A stretch of DNA of 34,762 nucleotides, taken from positions 1 to 34,762 of the forward strand of contig JBILNK010000023.1 in the NCBI GenBank assembly GCA_044375105.1. Direction: 5' to 3'. Positions 1 through 7,184 of the stretch are shown one piece after another. The notes beneath the pieces are model-generated. The model was given only the letters and a program-made list of their open reading frames with translations. It ran no database searches and was not told the origin of the DNA. The stretch's first letter is position 1. The number at the start of each line of letters is the position of its first letter. Made by a program: the position numbers and the translations under genes. Source of the stretch: JBIKLM01 sp044375105 (GTDB taxonomy: Bacteria; Planctomycetota; UBA1135; GCA-002686595).

Positions 1-77
1 GCGCAGCCTCTGCGCCCGCCGGATGGCGGGCCAAAGGCATCGGGCGGGCTGCGATCACGGCTCGGGCGCAGCCCGAG
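1..77 (+). repeat. Copy of a dispersed multi-hairpin repeat, cut by the window edge
   Basis: The stretch matches the right-hand part of the 133-bp tandem units at 6919-7184. It has the CCTCTGCG entry, a 7-bp stem around a GGAT loop (14-20 with 25-31), an AAAGGCAT box and the hairpin CTCGGGC-GCA-GCCCGAG (61-77). The left arm lies outside the window. In the GGAT stem one pair is C-G here where the tandem units have G-C, a compensatory change that argues for a selected RNA or DNA fold. The T-run that follows the last hairpin in the tandem units is absent here. The element ends 23 bp beyond the stop codon of the minus-strand gene at 100-792. Confidence 0.7.
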
Positions 78-99
78 TCGATCGAACCCCTACAGCCCG

Positions 100-792
100 T
101 CACGAGTAGCTCATCAACACGCGGATGACGCCGCTCTGCAGCATCACGCGCACCCTGGCCTGCTGGTCCTTGAGGGTCCAGGCGCGGCAACCGATGCCGC
201 TCAGCGGGAGCTTGCCCTGGGCGATCGGCAGGAGGCCGAGATCGACCACGCCTGCGGTGGAGAGCAGGGTGAAGGGCTGGCCGGCCTGGCCGTTCTTGAA
301 CACCTGCGCTTGACCGAACAGGTAGTCGATGCCGTAGCGAATCTGGGTCTTGATCTTGGCGCCGGCCATCACCGCGGTGTCGAGCTGGAGTTCGACCGCT
401 CCGAAGATCCGCACGCGGACCATGCCGGGGCTGGCCGGGCCGACCAAGGCGAAGCCCAGGCCGCTGGCCGTCTTGAACAGCGGCTTGACCAGCTGAACCG
501 GCACCACGGCCTCGAAGGATTGGCCCTTTTGGATGGCCATCAAGACCGCACCCACCGGGCCGGGGAAGTAGACGAATTCCTGCTCGGTCCAGTAGGTCGG
601 CAGGGTGCCGATGGCCTCGTCGGCGAACATCGGGCCCGGGGGCGGGCCGCTGGCGGCGCCGTCGCCCGTCGTGTTGTCGCTCTGGGCGAAGGCCGAGCTG
701 CACAGACCGACCAGCAGGACCAAGGTGGCCAGCAGGCGGGACCAGGGGTGGCGCGAGGTGTGCGAGAGCTTCATGGAGATGGGAGAGCGCAT
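100..792 (-). CDS. Secreted protein of unknown function, third gene of the ECF sigma operon
   Basis: About 230 residues. A basic start is followed by a hydrophobic segment (LLATLVLLVGLCSSAFA) that ends in a good signal peptidase I site (AFA-QS), so the protein is probably exported. The mature part starts with a Gly/Pro-rich linker and continues with alternating hydrophobic stretches compatible with beta-strands. I recognise no domain. The chosen ATG lies 2 nt after the stop of the upstream TPR gene, which fits translational coupling. A second in-frame ATG 18 nt downstream (774) would give a more typical signal peptide of 224 residues in total, and I cannot choose firmly. Operon position behind a sigma factor and a putative anti-sigma protein suggests an envelope target or sensor component; that is inference. 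Confidence 0.72.
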   Translation of the reverse strand: MRSPISMKLSHTSRHPWSRLLATLVLLVGLCSSAFAQSDNTTGDGAASGPPPGPMFADEAIGTLPTYWTEQEFVYFPGPVGAVLMAIQKGQSFEAVVPVQLVKPLFKTASGLGFALVGPASPGMVRVRIFGAVELQLDTAVMAGAKIKTQIRYGIDYLFGQAQVFKNGQAGQPFTLLSTAGVVDLGLLPIAQGKLPLSGIGCRAWTLKDQQARVRVMLQSGVIRVLMSYS

Positions 793-794
793 GG

Positions 795-1985
795 TCAGGC
801 GGGACGCGCTCCGTCCGCGGAGACGGAGAAGAGTTCGGGGCAACGGGCAAGCAAGGCGGCAGCAAAACCGGGCTGGCTGTCGATGCACAGGCGCAGCTTC
901 GGTGAGCGGGCGAAGAATTGGGCCAGTTCGGCGCGCCGTCCGGGGTGACGGTCGAGCATGCCGCGGAAGGCGGCGATCGCCCGCGCCGGCTGTTCGAGGT
1001 GGGCGTAGCACAGGCCGATGTTGAAGTTGGCCGGGAAGAAGCGCTCGTCGAGCCGCGCCAGGCCGCTCAGACCGACCCAGCGGAACCAGACCAGCGCGGT
1101 GCGGAACTCGCCCTCGGCGACGTACAGCTTGCCGAGCTGCATGGCGGCGTGCCCGCGGTTGCCCGGATCGACCGCGTCGTCGAAGACCTGCCGGAAGCGC
1201 TTGGCGGCGCGCAGCTTGAGGCCAGCCTTCTGTTCCAGGAAGCCCAGGTAGAGCTGCGCCGGATCATAGTCGGGCTCGATCCGCAGGCATTCCTCGAGCA
1301 TGCGCTTGGCCTTGTCGGCCGGGCGCTCGATGCGCTCGAGCAGGCCGTTCAGCAGGTGGCGCTTCTGGCGCCAGTCGACCTGGCCGAAACGCGCGGCATC
1401 GCCTTCAGCCTGGCGGCTGGCGACCCCGTCGATGAACCCGCGCCCCTGGGAGCGGGCGGCATCGACCGAGACGGCGCGCTCGAACACGCGCTGGCGCCAG
1501 TCCGGATCGAAGGCGGACAGGGCGTAGGCCTTGCCGACCTGGTAGAAGATCGAGGCCAGACGGTGCACCAGCTGGCGGGTCTCGAGGTCCTTGGGCAGGC
1601 GCCCGCCGATCAGTTCGCGATAGTGCTCGACGAGGGTCTCCGGACGGCTCAGGTCCCGGTGCGCGCCCAGCTGGGTCAGCATGTGCTCGAAGAAGTCGCG
1701 GCACTCCGGCAGCGCCTCGAGGCGCTCCAGGGTGCGCGCGGCCGGCTCCTCGCACAGCTCGCCGTCGATCATCTGCGAGAGGTCGAACTGCAGCAGCTCG
1801 CGCTCGCTGAGGCTCTCCGCGCCGCCCATGGGCAGGCCGTCGGAGAGTTCCTGCGCCGCCTCGGCCAAGCCGTCGGCCCAGGGGTCGGCGGAGAGCTGGG
1901 CACCGGCAGCAGCGGCGTCAGCCGCGGGGGTCCCGAGGGACTCGCGCGGTTCGTTCTCGGAGCGTTCACCGAAGGGAGGTTTCAT
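795..1985 (-). CDS. TPR-repeat protein with degenerate anti-sigma (zf-HC2-like) N-terminus
   Basis: 396 residues. Residues 70-112 look like the start of ECF anti-sigma factors: an acidic 'IDGEL' segment, a helix, then 'LPECRDFF'. The usual His-x3-Cys-x2-Cys zinc site keeps only the last cysteine. The remainder (about 150-370) is helical with TPR-like repeats, clearest at 'AAMQLGKLYVAEGEFRTAL' and 'FNIGLCYAHLEQPARAIAAF'. No transmembrane segment is visible, so a cytoplasmic partner is likely. The ATG overlaps the sigma gene stop by four bases (ATGA), and an AGGA lies about 10 nt upstream inside the sigma gene, so the two are translationally coupled. Role as sigma regulator is inferred from context and the N-terminal pattern. 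The alternative is a general TPR scaffold. Confidence 0.8.
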   Translation of the reverse strand: MKPPFGERSENEPRESLGTPAADAAAAGAQLSADPWADGLAEAAQELSDGLPMGGAESLSERELLQFDLSQMIDGELCEEPAARTLERLEALPECRDFFEHMLTQLGAHRDLSRPETLVEHYRELIGGRLPKDLETRQLVHRLASIFYQVGKAYALSAFDPDWRQRVFERAVSVDAARSQGRGFIDGVASRQAEGDAARFGQVDWRQKRHLLNGLLERIERPADKAKRMLEECLRIEPDYDPAQLYLGFLEQKAGLKLRAAKRFRQVFDDAVDPGNRGHAAMQLGKLYVAEGEFRTALVWFRWVGLSGLARLDERFFPANFNIGLCYAHLEQPARAIAAFRGMLDRHPGRRAELAQFFARSPKLRLCIDSQPGFAAALLARCPELFSVSADGARPA

Positions 1986-3043
1986 CGGCTGTGGTCCTCG
2001 CGGCTGGCTTGTTCGGCGCAGGGGGTTCGAGATTCGTCGGGATTCGGGGCTTGGCTGCGGGTCGGTTTGGGAGCGGGTCGTGTTTCTTTCGGGGCGGCGG
2101 GATCGAAGGCGCGGGCCTTGGGTGCAACCGAAGCACCGGGCCGGCGCGAGATCGCCACGCGGCCCGGCGGTGGCGGTGTCTCGGGGGCGGATCGCGGGGG
2201 ACGGGGGGTCAAGACGTCGCGGCCCGCTTGGGCTTCGCGGGGTTCGCGGGCGGGCCGGAAATCGGCGGGCAGCCCCTCAAAGACCCGCTTCATGGCCCGG
2301 TAGATCTTCCGCCGCGCCCGGAAGATCACCATCTTCAGGTTCTCGAGGCGGATGCCGAGCTGCTCGGCCGCATCGCGGTAGCTGACCTCGTCCACCTCCA
2401 CCAGCCGCAGGGCGGTCTGCTCGCGCTGGGAGAGCTGCTTGTAGAAATGCAGATAGAGGTGCAGATAAACCAGGTAGACGCGTCGGCACTGGTTTTCGCT
2501 CTCCTGCTCGATCACATCGCCCAGGGGCTCCGAAGCGCTGGACTCGGGCTGCTCGGAGAGATCTTCGAAGGGCACCTCGGCGCGTCCGGACCGGGACAGG
2601 CTGCGTAGGTGCTTGAGCACGGTGTTGCGCACGATGGTCGCCGTCCAGACGCGGAATGCTTCCGGCCGTCCGGCATCGAAATTTCGTGGATACCGATAGA
2701 CGTTGAAGAAAACTTCTTGCAGCAGATCGCCGGCGTCGGCTCGGCTCTGATAGCGGCGCAGGCGTTGGGTGACCTGTGCGAACAGATGCCCCCAGTTGAG
2801 CTCGTAGAGCAGGCCGAAGCAGGCCCGCGAGCCGCTGTCCCGGAAGCGCCGCATCAGCTCGGTGGAGAGCTGGTCGCGGAGATCCTCGCCGCACAAGGTG
2901 GAGCAGTCGAGCAGCGCGTGGAGGCAGCCGAGGTCCGCCGAGGGGTCCTCGGCCGACAGCGCGGCCAGCTTCCTGCGCCATAAGTCTCGAGCCGCTCCCG
3001 GAGGGGGGCTGAGCTCGGGACCTAGGGGACGGGTTCCCTGCAT
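1982..3043 (-). CDS. ECF-type RNA polymerase sigma-70 factor with disordered C-terminal extension
   Basis: 353 residues. Residues about 78-150 form sigma region 2: the '-DLLQEVFFNVYR-' helix corresponds to the DxxQE(V/T)F core-binding motif, followed by 'FRVWTATIVRNTVLKHLRS' typical of region 2.3-2.4. Residues about 203-255 form region 4, with the HTH 'SYRDAAEQLGIRLENLKMVIFRARRKI'. A Pro/Arg/Lys-rich tail (about 260-353) is far longer than in ordinary ECF factors of 170-220 residues and looks disordered. About 75 residues precede region 2. The start at 3043 is supported by a GAGGAG Shine-Dalgarno at 9-nt spacing; longer readings upstream are low-complexity. The stop overlaps the TPR gene start. 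It directs RNA polymerase to an unknown regulon, and the linked genes suggest an envelope-related stimulus (inference). Confidence 0.9.
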   Translation of the reverse strand: MQGTRPLGPELSPPPGAARDLWRRKLAALSAEDPSADLGCLHALLDCSTLCGEDLRDQLSTELMRRFRDSGSRACFGLLYELNWGHLFAQVTQRLRRYQSRADAGDLLQEVFFNVYRYPRNFDAGRPEAFRVWTATIVRNTVLKHLRSLSRSGRAEVPFEDLSEQPESSASEPLGDVIEQESENQCRRVYLVYLHLYLHFYKQLSQREQTALRLVEVDEVSYRDAAEQLGIRLENLKMVIFRARRKIYRAMKRVFEGLPADFRPAREPREAQAGRDVLTPRPPRSAPETPPPPGRVAISRRPGASVAPKARAFDPAAPKETRPAPKPTRSQAPNPDESRTPCAEQASREDHSR

Positions 3044-3052
3044 CAGATGCGT

Positions 3053-3058
3053 CTCCTC
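3053..3058 (-). promoter_or_regulatory. Shine-Dalgarno of the ECF sigma gene
   Basis: GAGGAG on the minus strand, 9 nt before the ATG at 3043. It is one of few clear Shine-Dalgarno sites in this window and decides the sigma factor start. Confidence 0.7.
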
Positions 3059-3137
3059 GGACGCCGGGGGGGCGCCGAAAGGGGGACAGGAGGTCGAACC
3101 GTGGAAAGCCGACCGCCGAGCCGACGGAGGACAGCCT

Positions 3138-3200
3138 TCGAACTGTCGAATGTAACGGTTGTGCAAAGGTTGACAGGTTGGGTAGCAAATTTTGGAACAT
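3138..3200 (-). promoter_or_regulatory. AT-rich island, probable promoter region of the sigma operon
   Basis: This roughly 60-bp stretch has much lower GC than its surroundings (for example AGCAAATTTTGGAAC on the plus strand) and lies 95-160 bp upstream of the sigma gene start. On the minus strand a TACATT could serve as a -10 element, but I find no convincing -35 at correct spacing and no clear ECF-type GGAAC/CGT pair. The promoter call rests on base composition and position only. Confidence 0.3.
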
Positions 3201-3495
3201 CCGGCCTCCCTTTTTCGCTGGCCGCAGCCCCGGGGCGATCTCCCGGAGGCGGCTCCCCCACCAACGGCGCAGGGACCGGCCCCGGAACGGGCGCGGCCGT
3301 TGACCTGCGCCGCTGGGTCCGCTGCGCAGGCCCCGCAGGAACACGAGGGGAGCGCCGCCCGCCGGCCGGCTCGCAATCCCAGGGAGGCCGGGCGCGGAGC
3401 CTTCCGGCCGCGCTCAGCCGATGCAGGGAAACTCCGGGTCCGGTGGAGTGGATCAACGCCGCTCCCGCCCTCAGCCGCCGTCGATCCCACCAGCG

Positions 3496-3567
3496 CTGCG
3501 CCTCCGGAGGGCGGCCCGAAGGCATGCAGACCGGCAGGTCCTGCGGCTCGGGCGTTGCCTCGGTCGG
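3496..3567 (+). repeat. Degenerate copy of the dispersed GGCATGC repeat
   Basis: Alignable by eye to the 133-bp units at 6919-7184 in the same order: CTGCG, CCGGA, GGCGGCCC, AAGGCATGC, GAC, GGC, GGTC, then CGGCTCGGGCG. The terminal CTCGGGC/GCCCGAG hairpin has decayed to a partial match. It lies about 140 bp beyond the stop of the minus-strand gene at 3710-4510, the same side and orientation as the other copies. Confidence 0.55.
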
Positions 3568-3709
3568 CATGGTGCGAGCCGAGGGCGTCCGAGCCCGTCA
3601 GCCCGTCCGCGACGGCCCGCGGCGCGTCAGCGGGTCGCAGCCGCGTCTCCAGGCCAAGAGCGCTCGCAGGCCCTGGCCTAGCCGGAGCAAGGGCGCCGTG
3701 GCGCGGCGA

Positions 3710-4510
3710 TCAGAGCGCCTCGAAACGCCCCTCGGGGAACTCCGGATTGAGCTGTAGGGCCTCGAAACGCCACAGACCCAGGGGGTCTCCAGCGCGGTCG
3801 ATGATCCGCAGCGCCCGCGGCATCGGCAACCCGCCGACCGGTTCGAACTCCTCGAAACGCAGGCTGCGCTGGCGCTGGCCGGTCTTGGGATCGAACAGGT
3901 CGACGCGCTCGACGCGCAGGGAGCCCATGCCGATGAACAGCAGCATGGGCAGGTTCAGCGCGGAACGGGCCTCGAAGGTGTAGAAGGAGACGCCGTTGCG
4001 CTCGCGCACCCGGTCCCAAACCAGCGGAAGGCGGCCCGAGGGCGGACCCAAGTACACGTCCAAGAACTGCAGGATCGAGCTGGCCTGCTCCTGCGCCACC
4101 GTCAGCAGCTCGGGGACTTCGGAGGCCTTGCCGCCCACGAAACAGCGCTGCCCGTTGCGACCGAGCAGCCGCACCACGGACTGTCCGTCGATGACCTCCT
4201 CGAGCCGCAGGGAGCGCTCGCCGGTGCGGTAGTCCACCTCGACCTCGAAAGGCGCCCCGGGCTTCTCGAGGAAGCTGCCGTCGGGCTGCTTCTCGAACTG
4301 ACTCGGCAGCAGCCGGAACTTGAATCCGCGGATGCCATCGAGCAGATCGACGCCGCCGTAGGCCTTGGGCATCAATCCGCGCACCCGATCGCCCTCTGTG
4401 GTCAGCTCCGTCCGGGGCTTCGGCGGGGGCTCCTGGAACGGGCCGGCCAGGTGGGCGGCGCCGAGCGGGGCCAGGACCAGCAGGAAGGCGGGGAGCGTCG
4501 AACGGAGCAT
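3710..4510 (-). CDS. Secreted protein of unknown function
   Basis: 266 residues. It starts with a short signal peptide (MLRSTLPAFLLVLAPLGAAHLA), and the mature protein begins with a Pro-rich stretch. The rest is rich in beta-type segments such as 'FEVEVDYRTGERSLRLEEV' and 'RVERVDLFDPKTGQRQRSL', a pattern seen in periplasmic lipoprotein-carrier-like or outer-membrane-linked proteins. I cannot assign a family. Residues around 'DLFDPKTGQ' and the final 'FEGRFEAL'-like tail show no catalytic signature. The ATG at 4510 puts the signal peptide right at the N-terminus. Instead of a Shine-Dalgarno, seven C residues lie 3 nt upstream. The gene is divergent from queG with only 106 bp between starts. 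Confidence 0.75.
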   Translation of the reverse strand: MLRSTLPAFLLVLAPLGAAHLAGPFQEPPPKPRTELTTEGDRVRGLMPKAYGGVDLLDGIRGFKFRLLPSQFEKQPDGSFLEKPGAPFEVEVDYRTGERSLRLEEVIDGQSVVRLLGRNGQRCFVGGKASEVPELLTVAQEQASSILQFLDVYLGPPSGRLPLVWDRVRERNGVSFYTFEARSALNLPMLLFIGMGSLRVERVDLFDPKTGQRQRSLRFEEFEPVGGLPMPRALRIIDRAGDPLGLWRFEALQLNPEFPEGRFEAL

Positions 4511-4616
4511 GGCGGGGGGGTACGTCGGCCTGGGGTGGGGCGCGAGTCTATCCCCGCGGGGACGGGCCGCCCCGGGGCCGCTGCGGGCGGGCCCCGTGCG
4601 GGGCACAATCGGGAGC

Positions 4617-5765
4617 GTGGGACCTGCCGACCTGATCGAAGCGGCCTTCGAGCTGGGCGTGGACGCGGCCGGGCTGGCGCCCCTGGCGCCCCCCGCCGAC
4701 GCGCCGCGCCTGTGGGCCTGGCTGGCCGCCGGCCGGCATGCGGGCATGGGCTGGATCGAGCGCCAGGCGCCGCGCATCGCCGACCCGCGCGGACTGGTCG
4801 GCGGCCCGGGCCTGCTGCTGGTGGTGTCGGTGTCCCACGCGCGCCCGGCCGTGCGCCTCGCGGACGGGGCGCGCATCGCCCGCTACGCGGCCGGGCGCGA
4901 CTACCATCGCTGGCTCGGCAAGCGCCTCAAGAAGCTGGCCCTGCGCTTCGAGCGCGGCAGCTCGCGCGCGATCGTCGACGCCGGGCCTCTGCTCGAGCGC
5001 TCCCACGGCGCCGAAGCCGGCCTCGGCTTTCGCTCCAAGGCGGCCAATCTGCTCTCGCGGCCCTTCGGCCCCTGGTTCTTCCTGGGCGAGCTGGCCTTCG
5101 TGTGGCGCGGCGAAGCGCCGGAACTCGGGCGCGCCCGCCTGGCAGCGGACAGCCACATAGACCTGGCGCTGGGCTCCTGCGGCAGCTGCCGCGCCTGCAT
5201 CGATGCCTGCCCGACAGAGGCGATCCTGGCCCCGGGCGAAGTGGATGCGGGCCGCTGCATCAGCTACCACACGATCGAGAACCGCGGACCGGCGCCGGCC
5301 GAGCTGCGCGCGGCCTTCGGCGCGTGGGTATTCGGCTGCGACGTGTGTTCCGAGGTCTGCCCCTATGGCCAGCGAGCCGCCGACCAGAGCGAGCGCTTCG
5401 GGACCCACAGAGAAGTCGCCGAGGGCGGCCTGCAGCGCTTCCTGGCGGCAGGCCGGGGGGCCGCGCCGCCGCTCGACCTGGCCGGCAGCCCCCTGGCCCG
5501 CGCCGGGAGCCTGGGCCTGGCCCGCAACGCCGCCGTGGCGCTCGGCAACCTGCCCTCGGAAGCAGGGCGGGCCGAGCTGCTGGCCGCGCTGGAGTCGGTC
5601 GAGCCCCTGCTGCGCGAAGCGGCTGGCTGGGCCCTGGCCCAGGGTTACGGCCGGGACCTCGGGGTCACGGCGGCCCTGGAGCGGGCCCAGGCCCGCGAGA
5701 GCGAGGCCTGGGTAGCTCTAGCCCTGGCGAGCCACCGCGAGCGAGCCGGGGCCCCGCCCGCCTGA
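4617..5765 (+). CDS. queG: Epoxyqueuosine reductase QueG
   Basis: 382 residues from a GTG start, the usual family length. It reduces epoxyqueuosine to queuosine in the wobble base of GUN-anticodon tRNAs using cobalamin and two [4Fe-4S] clusters. Visible landmarks are the DAGPLLERSHG segment holding the conserved Asp (about residue 121), the R-S-K-A-A-N-L-L cobalamin-region motif (139-146), a ferredoxin-like CGSCRACIDACP (188-199), Cys214 before SYHTIENRG, and CDVCSEVCPYG (241-251). That gives eight cluster cysteines. The C-terminal 100 residues form HEAT-like helices, as in known QueG. No ATG fits near the start of homology; the GTG at 4617 does. The GGGAG just before it is too close to act as a Shine-Dalgarno. 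QueA is encoded about 7 kb away at 12283-13356. Confidence 0.95.
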   Translation: MGPADLIEAAFELGVDAAGLAPLAPPADAPRLWAWLAAGRHAGMGWIERQAPRIADPRGLVGGPGLLLVVSVSHARPAVRLADGARIARYAAGRDYHRWLGKRLKKLALRFERGSSRAIVDAGPLLERSHGAEAGLGFRSKAANLLSRPFGPWFFLGELAFVWRGEAPELGRARLAADSHIDLALGSCGSCRACIDACPTEAILAPGEVDAGRCISYHTIENRGPAPAELRAAFGAWVFGCDVCSEVCPYGQRAADQSERFGTHREVAEGGLQRFLAAGRGAAPPLDLAGSPLARAGSLGLARNAAVALGNLPSEAGRAELLAALESVEPLLREAAGWALAQGYGRDLGVTAALERAQARESEAWVALALASHRERAGAPPA

Positions 5766-5940
5766 AGGGCCTTCGGGCGGCCCCCGGCGCGGCGCGGTCC
5801 CGGACCCGCTGCGCCCAGCCGGCCGGGGCGGGCCGCCGGGTCCCCCAGGGACCGAAGCGCCAGCCCGGCCTGCTCGGCCAGCGCGGTCTGCCGGCACGGT
5901 CGGATCGGCAGGGGCGTCCAGGGGCAGCGCGGGGGGCCGG

Positions 5941-6010
5941 CGCCATAGGGCGCCATCGGGCGCCATCGGGCGCCGACCGGAGCGCCTCGGAGCGCCTCGG
6001 AGCGCCTCGG
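5941..6010 (+). repeat. Decanucleotide tandem array of two consecutive types
   Basis: Seven consecutive 10-bp units: three CGCCATNGGG units, one intermediate CGCCGACCGG, and three identical AGCGCCTCGG units. All stay in the same 10-bp phase. Period 10 is not a multiple of 3, so the array shifts frame in every reading, which argues against coding function. It lies within a gene-free stretch. Confidence 0.75.
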
Positions 6011-6301
6011 GGCGGGGCGGGCCGAGCCGGGCGGGCAACCCGCGGCGGCCGGCGCCGAGGGCCCGGGACCGGGCGTCTCGTTCTTTGGACGGCGACGTCC
6101 ATTCCCTTCGACGCTCCATCCGGCTCCTGGCGCCCGTCCGCGGGGGTTCCGGCGGCCTTCGGATCGCCCTAGCCCCAGGAATTGCAGGACTTTCGAGCGC
6201 CTTTGACGCGCCCTTCGCGGCCGCGGTCCAAGGTGTTGTGCAGACACGACGCCCGGCCCCGGCCCCGAGCGCGGTCCGAGGTCGGCGGCCCGCCCCCAAG
6301 T

Positions 6302-6321
6302 CAAGTCCCCACAAGGACTTG
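6302..6321 (+). other. Perfect hairpin upstream of the zinc-ribbon gene
   Basis: CAAGTCC (6302-6308) pairs with GGACTTG (6315-6321) around a CCACAA loop. It lies about 100 bp before the start of the 6424 gene. No T-run follows, so it is more likely a leader structure or operator-like palindrome than a terminator. Function unknown. Confidence 0.4.
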
Positions 6322-6423
6322 GACCTGCCGGGCAGGCCCGGGTCGCGGCTTGGCCCGCGGCCTGCGTCAAGACCGCCGTACGCCGACCAGGCGCTCCACA
6401 GACCCGCGAGCCCGACACACGCC

Positions 6424-6651
6424 ATGACCACCCAACCGAGCGACTTCTACAGCGACCTCAAGTGGTGCGACGCCTGCCAGGACTACCGCCGGTACCTGAT
6501 GAGCATGGAGCACTCCTACTGCATCGACTGCGGCTGCAAGGTGCGCCTCTTCAGCAGCCAGGACTGGGCCTCCTTCAACGAGACCATCAAGGAGCGCAAG
6601 CCCAAGGGCGGCCGCCCGCGCAAGAAGAGCCGCGAGGCCGAGCCGGCCTGA
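6424..6651 (+). CDS. Small zinc-ribbon protein with basic AT-hook-like tail
   Basis: 75 residues. Residues 15-38 hold two CxxC knuckles (CDAC and CIDC, about 15 residues apart), a typical zinc-ribbon arrangement. The C-terminal 20 residues are strongly basic and contain K-G-G-R-P-R-K-K, which resembles the GRP core of an AT-hook. The aromatic and acidic positions between them (for example 'RLFSSQDWASF') suggest a real, constrained protein. A DNA- or RNA-binding role, perhaps with the ribbon as protein contact, is inference. The ATG at 6424 is the only start close to the first knuckle. There is no clear Shine-Dalgarno. A strong hairpin at 6708-6743 follows, and the gene faces the minus-strand gene at 7185-8111. 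Confidence 0.78.
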   Translation: MTTQPSDFYSDLKWCDACQDYRRYLMSMEHSYCIDCGCKVRLFSSQDWASFNETIKERKPKGGRPRKKSREAEPA

Positions 6652-6707
6652 GCAGAGCCGACCAGCCCGAACCTTCCACTTGGGTCCCAAGGGCCCAGGA
6701 TTGCCTC

Positions 6708-6743
6708 GCGGGGCGCGACCGATTGGAACCGGTCGCGCCCCGC
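6708..6743 (+). terminator. Strong hairpin terminator after the zinc-ribbon gene
   Basis: A perfect 14-bp stem: GCGGGGCGCGACCG (6708-6721) with CGGTCGCGCCCCGC (6730-6743) and an 8-nt loop. It is followed by TTCCTTG, a weak T-tract. It starts 57 bp after the stop of the zinc-ribbon gene, so plus-strand termination is the likely role. Confidence 0.65.
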
Positions 6744-6918
6744 TTCCTTGCACAACGATCTCGGTCTACACGCGAGCAACGCAAGTCGGTCCGTCGATCT
6801 CCTCGGACCGCAGTCGCTTCGCCCCGTGAGGCTTGGCCCAACTTGCGACCGTCCAGTACCTGGCGACCGGCGGTCAGACGGGCCCGGCCATGTCCCGCGG
6901 CCCATGGCGATACCAGGG

Positions 6919-7051
6919 CTCAGAGGCTGAAAAAGTATCGGCCCGCAGCGACGATCCCAGCTTCTGCGGCCGCCGGATGGCGGCCCAAAGGCATGCTGAC
7001 AGGCTGGTCTGACTGCTCGGGCGCAGCCCGAGTCGATTTTTTCTCAGCCTG
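6919..7051 (+). repeat. 133-bp structured repeat, tandem unit 1
   Basis: The unit runs from CTCAGAGGCTG to CTCAGCCTG, and its direct copy follows at once. Within it, CAGAGGCTG can pair with CAGCTTCTG (one G-U pair in RNA), GGCCGCC pairs with GGCGGCC around a GGAT loop, and CTCGGGC pairs with GCCCGAG around GCA followed by six T. The ends CAGAGGCTGAAAAA and TTTTTTCTCAGCCTG are imperfect inverted repeats. No reading frame is shared with related copies elsewhere, so it is a non-coding element. Confidence 0.9.
7016..7042 (+). terminator. Intrinsic terminator inside repeat unit 1
   Basis: A 7-bp perfect stem (7016-7022 with 7026-7032), 3-nt loop GCA, then TCGA and TTTTTT (7037-7042). It has classic plus-strand terminator form and lies after the zinc-ribbon gene and its own hairpin. 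Confidence 0.7.
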
Positions 7052-7184
7052 CTCAGAGGCTGGGAAAACATCGGCGCGCAGCGACGATCCCAGCCTCTGC
7101 GGCCGCCGGATGGCGGCCCAAGGGCATGCTGACAGGCTGGTCTGACGGCTCGGGCGCAGCCCGAGTCGATTTTTTCTCAGCCTG
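7052..7184 (+). repeat. 133-bp structured repeat, tandem unit 2
   Basis: Same length as unit 1 and nearly identical to it. Its left arm is better paired: CAGAGGCTGGGA (7055-7066) with TCCCAGCCTCTG (7088-7099), 12 bp perfect. The GGAT hairpin and the CTCGGGC terminator hairpin follow in the same order. The last base of the unit directly abuts the stop codon of the minus-strand gene at 7185-8111. Confidence 0.9.
7149..7175 (+). terminator. Intrinsic terminator inside repeat unit 2
   Basis: The same 7-bp stem with GCA loop, TCGA spacer and six T (7170-7175) as in unit 1. It lies only 9 bp from the end of the convergent minus-strand gene. Confidence 0.7.

Larger units (their letters stand above)
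3044..3709. other. Intergenic region without a supported gene
   Basis: About 665 bp between the sigma operon start and the end of the next minus-strand gene. Open frames exist on both strands, but they are Arg/Pro/Ala/Gly-rich, lack domains and are typical of random frames at this GC content. The region holds the sigma Shine-Dalgarno, the AT-rich island at 3138-3200 and a degenerate copy of the dispersed repeat at 3496-3567. Confidence 0.6.
5766..6423. other. Non-coding stretch between queG and the zinc-ribbon gene
   Basis: About 660 bp. Long open frames occur on the minus strand, but they consist of Arg/Pro/Gly/Ala runs and change composition across the tandem array, so I do not call them genes. 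Contents: a 10-bp tandem array (5941-6010), several GC-rich inverted repeats, and a clean 7-bp hairpin at 6302-6321 about 100 bp upstream of the next start codon. Confidence 0.55.

Noticed and set aside
3047..3983. Plus-strand frames opposite the start of the sigma operon and the 3710 gene
   Set aside because: They lack domains, are Arg/Pro-rich and overlap a signal-peptide gene antisense.
5645..6431. Long minus-strand frames behind queG
   Set aside because: They are Arg/Pro/Gly/Ala-rich, run across a 10-bp array that would shift periodic codons, and lack start signals.
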